Position numbers and translations under genes: made by a program
Shown here: in pieces, positions 1 through 4,992 of the stretch
Position numbering within the stretch: position 1 is the first letter of the stretch
Layout: every line of letters begins with the position of its first letter
Notes under the pieces: model-generated
Seen by the model: the letters and a program-made list of their open reading frames with translations, nothing else
Told to the model about the DNA's origin: nothing
Database searches by the model: none
Source of the DNA: Desulfobacterales bacterium
Lineage (GTDB): Bacteria; Desulfobacterota; Desulfobacteria; Desulfobacterales; 4be13
Reading direction: 5' to 3'
Length of the DNA stretch: 8,706 nucleotides
NCBI GenBank assembly: GCA_029934695.1
Contig: JAOZLU010000277.1
Span: 1-8,706, forward strand

Positions 1-64
1 CGGAGTGCAAAGCTTGCTTTGCGAGTGCCACGGGGATTCGGACAAAGCAGGCTTTGTACTCCGG
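1..64. repeat. Nested palindromic (REP/BIME-like) repeat
   Basis: The outer arms, bases 1-13 (CGGAGTGCAAAGC) and 51-63 (GCTTTGTACTCCG), are inverted repeats with one mismatch. Inside them sit two small hairpins: GCAAAGC-TT-GCTTTGC on the left and ACAAAGC-AG-GCTTTGT on the right, so the whole can fold as a two-armed cruciform. This is the architecture of paired REP elements (BIMEs). The open frame upstream of the cbiR ATG at 82 runs through this repeat and gives an unconvincing peptide, which is why the later start was chosen. The element may begin before the window. Its family is not identified. Confidence 0.6.
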
Positions 65-81
65 ACAGACAACATGGACAA

Positions 82-903
82 ATGACAAAATATCCTTTAC
101 CCAAATCGTACAAAAACACATATCCGTTCAGACTCGGGACCACGTCGTTTATATATCCGGACACTTATATTCCCAATGTGAGGATGCTGGTGCCGTATCT
201 GGATGAAATTGAGCTGTTACTCTTTGAAAGCTCATCAGAGAGCCTGCCGACAAAGCATGAGATAGAAATGTTGGCCCTGCTGTCAGAGGAATCTGATGTG
301 ACTTACAACATTCATCTCCCCACGGACATATCCCTGACTGATCCTGACCCGTCAGCGCGATGCCATGCAGTTGAAACCATACACAATATAATGAATCTCA
401 CCTCACCGCTCTCTCCTTCCACTTACACGCTTCATCTTCCATACAATCAGGAATCCCGCAAAAAAGAAGATGTGAAAAAATGGCAGGAACGCACTAATGG
501 AAGCATGATCCAGTTGACAGAGGCTCTTTCCACTTTCCACTTTCCACTTTCCATCGAAACCCTGGATTATCCCTTTGAGTGGGCGGAAAAAATCGTAACT
601 GATCATAATCTTTCCTTATGCATGGACATTGGTCATCTGATCGTCCATGGATCTGATGTCCAAGCATTCTTTCAGAAATATGCAGACATCATTTCAATTA
701 TACATCTTCATGGTGTTGAAAACGGGCAGGATCATATTGCTTTGAACCGGTTGTCAGAAAAGAATATTCATCTTGTCATGAAAATATTGAAACAGTTCAG
801 AGGGGTTGTGTCACTGGAGGTATTCTCATATAATCACTTAAACGCTTCTTTGAATTTTTTGGAAGAACACTGGCAAATATACCAAAAGGATAGCAAAAAT
901 TGA
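82..903 (+). CDS. cbiR: Cobamide-remodelling phosphodiesterase CbiR-like (AP endonuclease 2/TIM-barrel family)
   Basis: A 273-residue protein resembling CbiR, a metal-dependent phosphodiesterase of the AP-endonuclease-2/sugar-isomerase TIM-barrel superfamily. CbiR cuts the nucleotide loop of cobamides so that the lower ligand can be exchanged; it acts on corrinoids and presumably works in the cytoplasm (family knowledge). Visible signature residues, numbered from ATG 82, are an RLGTTSFIYP opening (17-26), H78 (NIHLP), H118 (TLHLP), E159 (IETLDYPFEW), D182/H185 (MDIGH), H208/H210 (IHLHG), D217/H218 and E246 (SLEVFS). These are plausible metal ligands spread along a barrel. There is no signal peptide or membrane segment. 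An upstream in-frame ATG at 19 would add 21 residues encoded by the palindromic repeat, so 82 is preferred although its ribosome site is weak. The gene overlaps the next one by 4 bases. Residues about 149-158 are encoded by a 7-base tandem repeat. The superfamily is clear; the substrate is inferred from motif likeness and the corrinoid neighbour. Confidence 0.78.
   Translation: MTKYPLPKSYKNTYPFRLGTTSFIYPDTYIPNVRMLVPYLDEIELLLFESSSESLPTKHEIEMLALLSEESDVTYNIHLPTDISLTDPDPSARCHAVETIHNIMNLTSPLSPSTYTLHLPYNQESRKKEDVKKWQERTNGSMIQLTEALSTFHFPLSIETLDYPFEWAEKIVTDHNLSLCMDIGHLIVHGSDVQAFFQKYADIISIIHLHGVENGQDHIALNRLSEKNIHLVMKILKQFRGVVSLEVFSYNHLNASLNFLEEHWQIYQKDSKN
526..553 (+). repeat. Four tandem copies of the heptamer CTTTCCA inside cbiR
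   Basis: Four perfect head-to-tail copies of CTTTCCA occupy 526-532, 533-539, 540-546 and 547-553. The stretch encodes LSTFHFPLS, just before the strand carrying the conserved E159. Because 7 is not a multiple of 3, gain or loss of one unit shifts the reading frame, while three units (21 bases) keep it. At the present copy number the frame is open to the conserved C-terminus. Confidence 0.9.
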
Positions 904-1718
904 TAGTTGTCGCAGATAATATGCAGATCACAAATCGGATCATCGGGAAAGCTGTGAACGAGATGAACCCGGGACCGATTCAGGAGATGGCAAAAAAATG
1001 TGAGGCTGCCGGCGCGGAAATGCTGGATATAAACTCCGGGCCGCTCTCTCGTGACCCTGAAAAGAAAATGGCTTTTCTGGTGGAATCGGTTCAGGATGTT
1101 TCAGACCTTCCGCTCCTCATTGACACGGCAAACCCCAGGGCGATTGAAGCCGGCCTTCGCACGAACAGGAAAACAGCAATCATCAACGGCTTCTCACTGG
1201 AACCGGCGAAACTTGAATCCATACTTCCTCTTGCAAAGAAATTTCAGGCGGATATCATCGGCTATCTGTTATATCCCGACAGCCACGTCCCAGCTGACGG
1301 AGCGGAACGTCTGAGTGTGGCTGTCGAACTCTATGGCGAATTTCAGAAAGCCGGAATTGATCCGGAGCGTCTTATCATAGATCCTGTGGTTGCTCCCATT
1401 GCATGGCCGGACGGCAATTTTCAAAATATGGAGATATTGTCCGTCTTATGTCAACTGCCCGAACTTCTGGGGTTTCCGGTGAAAACGATTGCAGGGCTTT
1501 CAAACCTCACCACCGGACAGGGCCCCGGGGAAAAGAAACGCCTTTTGGAAAAAGCATATCTTCCCATGCTTGCCGCATCCGGTCTGAACATGGCGCTGTT
1601 GAACATATTTCACCATGAAACCGTCAGCGTGGCCAGTGCGTGCAACTCGCTGATGAGTCAGAAAATGTTTGTATATGAAGAAATCAGAGGAGAAATAAAC
1701 CCGGCTTTTTTTTGTTAA
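900..1718 (+). CDS. Pterin-binding methyltetrahydrofolate:corrinoid methyltransferase (AcsE/MeTr-like)
   Basis: A 272-residue DHPS-like TIM barrel of the methyltetrahydrofolate:corrinoid methyltransferase family, which moves the methyl of methyl-H4folate to the cobalt of a corrinoid protein. Pterin-binding positions known from AcsE are kept: D75 (LIDTAN), N96 (IINGF), D161 (IIDPVV) and N202 (GLSNLTTG); the motif LDINSGP is at 42-48. Length matches the family (about 260-270 residues). The start is TTG at 900, overlapping the cbiR stop as TTGA. The N-terminus MIVVADNMQI aligns with the family's first strand, whereas the ATG at 921 would remove it. No corrinoid-binding domain is fused and no corrinoid partner protein lies in the window, so the true acceptor is unknown. 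The neighbour cbiR suggests the pair either supplies or uses a particular cobamide (inference). The last residues (INPAFFC) are encoded inside the following inverted repeat and look non-conserved. Plain dihydropteroate synthase is less likely given the GLSN and IDTAN motifs. Confidence 0.85.
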   Translation: MIVVADNMQITNRIIGKAVNEMNPGPIQEMAKKCEAAGAEMLDINSGPLSRDPEKKMAFLVESVQDVSDLPLLIDTANPRAIEAGLRTNRKTAIINGFSLEPAKLESILPLAKKFQADIIGYLLYPDSHVPADGAERLSVAVELYGEFQKAGIDPERLIIDPVVAPIAWPDGNFQNMEILSVLCQLPELLGFPVKTIAGLSNLTTGQGPGEKKRLLEKAYLPMLAASGLNMALLNIFHHETVSVASACNSLMSQKMFVYEEIRGEINPAFFC

Positions 1719-1738
1719 GAGAAAACCCGGGTTTCTTC
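1697..1738 (+). terminator. Candidate intrinsic terminator overlapping the methyltransferase gene's 3' end
   Basis: AAACCCGG at 1697-1704 pairs perfectly with CCGGGTTT at 1727-1734 across a 22-base loop, followed by a short pyrimidine-rich tail. The stop codon (1716-1718) lies in the loop, so the 5' arm is coding. The tail is not a clean U-run, and a run of eight T (1706-1713) lies in the loop, so strength is uncertain. The palindrome AAACCCGGGTTT (1723-1734) is an alternative reading of the 3' part. Position at the end of the two-gene unit supports the call. Confidence 0.45.
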
Positions 1739-1807
1739 CCGTTCCCCTATTTTGGCAACAGTGTTGAACCGAACCTGCTGGACTTCCGATTTCCTGTGTC
1801 AAGTTTT

Positions 1808-1956
1808 TTCTGATTATAACGGATTTAGGGGATTCTTTTTAATAACTACAGAGAGCCGCAGAGTTCTTACTGTTTTCTCTGCGGCTTCTCTGTGGCCCTC
1901 TGTGGTTTTTACGGTTTCAGGTCTGAGGCTCTCCCCTTAATTCGTTATAATCAGAA
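1808..1956. repeat. MITE-like element with terminal inverted repeats and internal hairpin
   Basis: The ends are a perfect 14-base inverted repeat (TTCTGATTATAACG at 1808-1821, its complement at 1943-1956). The pairing extends inward imperfectly to about 25 bases per arm (1808-1832 with 1932-1956), including AGGGGA opposite TCCCCT. Inside, GCCGCAGAG (1855-1863) pairs with CTCTGCGGC (1877-1885), extended after one extra base by ACAGAGA with TCTCTGT, and followed by ctctgtgg-type repeats. The 10-base direct repeat ATTTCCTGTG flanks it at 1789-1798 and 1964-1973, 9 and 7 bases outside the arms. No transposase is encoded, so if mobile it would move in trans. Dispersed DNA with cacagag-type repeats is common in some environmental anaerobes (from memory). 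Confidence 0.65.
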
Positions 1957-2070
1957 TATAAGCATTTCCTGTGATCTGGCAAACCCGATTATTTAGTTGC
2001 ATCCAAAACAGCCTTGTCCCGGAGCCGACAGGTGTTTTTGTGCAAAAGGCTGGGACATCCGATAAAAGCC

Positions 2071-2100
2071 TTGACAGAGCATTCTGTTTATGTCATATAA
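2071..2100 (+). promoter_or_regulatory. Candidate sigma-70-type promoter P1 for the hsd block
   Basis: TTGACA (2071-2076, consensus -35) is followed after 18 bases by ATATAA (2095-2100). A perfect TATAAT at 2103-2108 is also nearby but sits 26 bases away, too far to pair with this -35. The inverted repeat GTTTAT-gtcat-ATAAAC (2086-2102) covers the spacer and -10, so a regulator could bind here. Use of P1 would give hsdM a leader of nearly 190 bases. Confidence 0.4.
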
Positions 2101-2212
2101 ACTATAATTTATGCATAGGCGGTTGTTATCTGTAATTTTTTTGACCTGCCGAAATGGGTATTGCATAGTTAGGGTTTCGGCAAAAACAGGGGCCGGAGTG
2201 GTCCTTGTATTT

Positions 2213-2242
2213 TTGTCCGGAGTTAACAGGAAACTGTATAAT
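2213..2242 (+). promoter_or_regulatory. Candidate promoter P2 just upstream of hsdM
   Basis: TTGTCC (2213-2218, four of six consensus positions) and a perfect TATAAT (2237-2242) are separated by 18 bases. Transcription would begin near 2249, leaving a leader of about 50 bases before the hsdM ATG at 2298. The consensus -10 and short leader make this the more likely main promoter of the R-M block. Confidence 0.45.
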
Positions 2243-2255
2243 TACTGGTTATACA
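2235..2255. promoter_or_regulatory. Operator-like dyad over the P2 -10 box
   Basis: A perfect inverted repeat, TGTATAA (2235-2241), spacer of 7 bases, TTATACA (2249-2255), overlaps the TATAAT of P2 and the expected start point. This placement and 21-base span are typical of a dimeric helix-turn-helix repressor site. No obvious regulator gene precedes hsdM in the window; RhuM, with an N-terminal HTH-like segment, is the only candidate inside it (inference). Confidence 0.45.
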
Positions 2256-2297
2256 TAAAAATGAAATATTGTCGATATGCGAGGAATAAAAAAATAA

Positions 2298-3866
2298 ATG
2301 GCAAAAAAGAAAATAAATATAAAACCAAAATCAATAGAAGAAACACTTTGGCAATCTTGTGATAAACTGCGAGGTTCTATTGAACCATCAGAATACAAAC
2401 ATGTTGTTTTGGGACTTATTTTTTTAAAATTTGCAAGTGATAAATTTGAAAGACGCAAACAAGAACTTGTTGAAGAAGGCAAAGAAAAATATTTAGAAAT
2501 GAAAGATTTCTACAATATGAAAAATGTGTTTTTTCTCGAAGAAATTTCTCGTTGGAGTTTTATAAGTAAAAATGCAAAACAGAATGATATTGCTCTGAAA
2601 ATCGACACCGCGCTTCATACAGTAGAAAAAGACAATTCCGCCTTAAAAGGTGCTTTGCCTGATAATTACTTTTCCCGACTAGGATTAGACAAAACCAAGC
2701 TTGCGTCTTTGATTGATAAGATTAATGAGATAAACACCCTCGAAAATGGAGAACAGGATATTGTCGGGCGGGTGTATGAGTATTTCCTGAAAAAATTTGC
2801 CATTAAGGAAGGAAAAGGAAAGGGAGAATTTTATACCCCTAAAACTATTGTAAATCTGATAGCAGAACTAATAGAACCATATAAAGGAATAATTTATGAT
2901 CCCTGCTGCGGCGCAGGAGGGATGTTTGTGCAATCCATAAAGTTTATTGAAAGTCACAGTGGAAACAAACAGGAAGTTTCTATTTATGGACAGGAATATA
3001 CCAAGACGACTTACAAATTGGCGAAGATGAACCTTGCAATCAGAGGTATAGCTGCCAATTTCGGAGAAAATGACGCAGATACATTTAACAATGATCAGCA
3101 CAAAGATTTAAAAGCTGATTTTATTATGGCAAACCCACCCTTTAACCAAAAGGACTGGCGAGGCGCAAATGAACTGCTGGATGATCCAAGATGGAGGGGG
3201 TATGATGTTCCGCCAAAATCCAATGCCAATTATGGCTGGATTCTTAATATGGTTTCCAAACTTTCTGAAAATGGTGTCGCAGGGTTTGTTCTCGCCAATG
3301 GCGCTCTTTCCGGTGGTGGTGAAGAGTATAAAATTCGCAGAAAACTTGTTGAAAATGATTTGGTTGAAGCAATTTTAATTATTCCAAGAGATACATTTTA
3401 TACAACAGACATAAGCGTTACTGTATGGATACTCAATAAAAACAAAAAGAATAGAGCCGCTGAAATTAATGATAAACAAAAAAAATACCGTAACCGTGAA
3501 AAAGAGATCCTGTTTATGGATTTGAGGCGTTGGGGAAGTGAATATGAAAAAAAATTTATTGAATTAACCGCTGACGACATTGAAAAAATTGCTTTAAACT
3601 ACCACAACTGGCAGCAAACCGGTTTTAAAACCACTTATAACAATATTCCTGAATATTGTTATTCTGCCGGTTTTGATGAGATAAAAGAGAATGATTTCTC
3701 ACTTGTGCCGAGTAAATATATTGAGTTTATAGACAGAGACAGCGGGATTGATTTTGACACTGAGATGAAACGTATTCAAAATGATTTTAAAAGCCTGTTA
3801 AAAGAGGAAAAAGAGTCACAAGCCCAATTGATTAACGCTTTTAAGGTGCTTGGTTATGAACTGTAA
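2298..3866 (+). CDS. hsdM: Type I restriction-modification DNA adenine methyltransferase, HsdM
   Basis: A 522-residue HsdM, the catalytic subunit that with HsdS transfers methyl from S-adenosylmethionine to N6 of adenine in a bipartite DNA target. The N-terminal HsdM helical domain spans about 10-150 (IEETLWQSCDKLRG, LIFLKFASDKFE). The methyltransferase fold follows: GEFYTP (177-181), SAM-binding motif I DPCCGAGG (201-208), GQEY (231-234) and catalytic motif IV NPPF (279-282), which marks amino-group methylation. Later conserved stretches include FVLANGALSGGGEEYKIR and PRDTFYTTDISV. Length is normal (about 500-530) and all key residues are intact. The ATG at 2298 follows GAGGA at 2281-2285, a rather long 12-base gap. 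hsdS begins inside its last codons. Base composition is markedly more AT-rich than the genes to the left, consistent with acquisition by transfer. Confidence 0.96.
   Translation: MAKKKINIKPKSIEETLWQSCDKLRGSIEPSEYKHVVLGLIFLKFASDKFERRKQELVEEGKEKYLEMKDFYNMKNVFFLEEISRWSFISKNAKQNDIALKIDTALHTVEKDNSALKGALPDNYFSRLGLDKTKLASLIDKINEINTLENGEQDIVGRVYEYFLKKFAIKEGKGKGEFYTPKTIVNLIAELIEPYKGIIYDPCCGAGGMFVQSIKFIESHSGNKQEVSIYGQEYTKTTYKLAKMNLAIRGIAANFGENDADTFNNDQHKDLKADFIMANPPFNQKDWRGANELLDDPRWRGYDVPPKSNANYGWILNMVSKLSENGVAGFVLANGALSGGGEEYKIRRKLVENDLVEAILIIPRDTFYTTDISVTVWILNKNKKNRAAEINDKQKKYRNREKEILFMDLRRWGSEYEKKFIELTADDIEKIALNYHNWQQTGFKTTYNNIPEYCYSAGFDEIKENDFSLVPSKYIEFIDRDSGIDFDTEMKRIQNDFKSLLKEEKESQAQLINAFKVLGYEL
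3843..3848 (+). promoter_or_regulatory. Ribosome binding site that fixes the hsdS start
   Basis: AAGGTG lies 7 bases before the ATG at 3856, inside hsdM. The in-frame TTG at 3850 is only 1 base away from it and could not use it, so translation of hsdS should start at 3856. Confidence 0.6.
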
Positions 3867-4992
3867 AAGGCTGGGCGATTATATACATCTGGTGGATGAG
3901 CGAAATAAGGATTTGGCGGTTACAAATCTTTTGGGGATTAATATTTTCAAAAATTTTATGCCTTCTGTTGCCAATGTGTCAGGTACGGATTTATCGAAAT
4001 ATAAAGTTATTCGAAAGGGACAGTTTGCTTATAGTGCAATGCAGGTTGGTAGAGATGAAACTATAAGGCTTGCTTTGTATACTGATGATGAACCCGCAAT
4101 AATTTCACCAGCATATTTGGTGATTGAAAGTATTGATGAAAACAAACTGATTCCTGAATATATGATGATGTGGTTCCAGCGACCTGAATCAGACAGGTAC
4201 GGTTGGTTTATTAGTGATAGCAGTGTCAGGGCAAGTTTAGACTGGGAGCGATTTTGTGATATAGAAATTCCAATCCCCCATATCGAAAAACAGAAAAAAT
4301 TTGTGGCAATTTACAAGGGATTGTTGAGCAATCAAAAAGTTTACGAAGACAGCCTTGATGATTTACAGTTGATTTGTGATAGTTATATGGAAACACTGAA
4401 AGGTATTGAGAACCATCAACCTTTAAGTGAATTGGTTGATTTAGTTGATAATAGAAATACAGATGGAAAAACTGAAAAATTACTTGGTATAAATGTAAAA
4501 AAGGAATTTATGCCATCCAAGGCCAATGTCACAGAGACAAATCTAACAAAATATAAAATAATCCAAAACGGGCAATTCGCCTATAGTGCAATGCAAGTTG
4601 GAAGAGATGAAACTGTAAGGGTTGTACTCTATTCGTTTAATGAACCTGCTATAATTTCACCTGCGTATAATATATTTTATGTTAATAGTGACGATGTCTT
4701 ACCTGAATATCTGATGCTATGGTTTTATAGACCAGAATTTAATAGATACGGTTGGTTTATTAGTGATGGCAGTGTCAGGGCAAGTTTAGAATGGGAAAGA
4801 TTCACAGATATAAAAATTCCAATTCCAAGCATTGAAAAACAAAAAGCCATAGTAACAATTTACCATACTTTGGAAACCCGAAAGAGAATAAATCAGCAAT
4901 TGAAAGACAGTATAAAACCGCTCTGCCCTGTTTTGATGAAAGGGGTTGTAGAAAAAATGGTTAACAAAACTAAAAAGGAATATGCTGTATGA
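3856..4992 (+). CDS. hsdS: Type I R-M specificity subunit HsdS with two near-identical recognition halves
   Basis: A 378-residue specificity subunit that docks two HsdM subunits and chooses the DNA target. Layout: target-recognition domain 1 (about 6-153), helical spacer (154-185), domain 2 (190-336), second helical spacer (337-368). Each half has LLGIN, FMPS.ANV, GQFAYSAMQVGRDET, EPAIISPAY, RYGWFISD, SVRASL.WERF, IPIP and IEKQK in the same order, and the halves are about 64% identical by eye. Ordinary HsdS proteins have dissimilar domains reading unrelated half-sites; near-identical ones predict the same or similar half-sites in inverted orientation, giving a near-palindromic target. The actual bases recognised cannot be read from sequence. 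The start at ATG 3856 overlaps hsdM by 11 bases; the stop overlaps the next ATG as ATGA. Total length is typical, so this is a complete two-domain protein, not a half-size dimerising HsdS. Confidence 0.95.
   Translation: MNCKRLGDYIHLVDERNKDLAVTNLLGINIFKNFMPSVANVSGTDLSKYKVIRKGQFAYSAMQVGRDETIRLALYTDDEPAIISPAYLVIESIDENKLIPEYMMMWFQRPESDRYGWFISDSSVRASLDWERFCDIEIPIPHIEKQKKFVAIYKGLLSNQKVYEDSLDDLQLICDSYMETLKGIENHQPLSELVDLVDNRNTDGKTEKLLGINVKKEFMPSKANVTETNLTKYKIIQNGQFAYSAMQVGRDETVRVVLYSFNEPAIISPAYNIFYVNSDDVLPEYLMLWFYRPEFNRYGWFISDGSVRASLEWERFTDIKIPIPSIEKQKAIVTIYHTLETRKRINQQLKDSIKPLCPVLMKGVVEKMVNKTKKEYAV
3871..4314 (+). repeat. hsdS internal repeat, copy 1 (recognition domain 1)
   Basis: Codes residues 6-153 of HsdS and aligns, with a one-residue gap, to copy 2 at 4423-4863. 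Nucleotide identity is patchy: a 44-base stretch (4198-4241) differs from 4747-4790 by a single base, while third positions elsewhere have diverged freely. Confidence 0.9.
4423..4863 (+). repeat. hsdS internal repeat, copy 2 (recognition domain 2)
   Basis: Codes residues 190-336 of HsdS. The least similar segment against copy 1 is around residues 272-283 (NIFYVNSDDVL against LVIESIDENKLI), and the start of the domain (DGKTEK against DLAVTN). If the two halves read different bases, these are among the places to look. Confidence 0.9.
4975..4980 (+). promoter_or_regulatory. Ribosome binding site of the PHP-ATPase gene
   Basis: AAGGAA lies 8 bases before the ATG at 4989, within the end of hsdS. 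It supports the ATGA overlap start and translational coupling. Confidence 0.6.

Larger units (their letters stand above)
1719..2297. other. Gene-free spacer between the corrinoid genes and the R-M block
   Basis: About 580 bases without a convincing gene. Short open frames here (for example 1752-1940 and 2111-2362) have no recognisable protein features and cross repeats or promoter-like sequence. The spacer holds the 149-base inverted-repeat element (1808-1956), two promoter-like sites and an operator-like dyad. No tRNA, integrase or clear att site is visible. Between the element and the first promoter (1957-2070) I see only weak short inverted repeats. Confidence 0.7.

Noticed and set aside
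19..81. N-terminal extension of cbiR from the ATG at 19
   Set aside because: The 21 added residues are encoded by the palindromic repeat and do not resemble the family; the family-like sequence begins after ATG 82.
74..85. Tiny ATG-GAC-AAA-TGA frame overlapping the cbiR start
   Set aside because: Three codons only; no evidence it is a leader peptide.
1500..1802. Minus-strand open frame of 100 codons
   Set aside because: Antisense to the methyltransferase gene and crosses its terminator-like repeat; no recognisable protein features.
1808..1956. CRISPR array or riboswitch in the spacer
   Set aside because: No regularly spaced direct repeats; the structure is one inverted-repeat unit with an internal hairpin and matches no riboswitch I recognise.
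2111..2362. Plus-strand open frame of 83 codons before hsdM
   Set aside because: Crosses both the P2 promoter and the hsdM start in another frame; low-complexity Lys/Asn-rich end and no family resemblance.
3850..3855. TTG start for hsdS
   Set aside because: Only one base from the AAGGTG site; the ATG at 3856 has proper spacing.
3856..4992. Two fused half-size HsdS genes or an assembly duplication
   Set aside because: The halves have diverged in protein and silent sites and the spacer helices differ, so it is a genuine two-domain gene rather than an assembly artefact.
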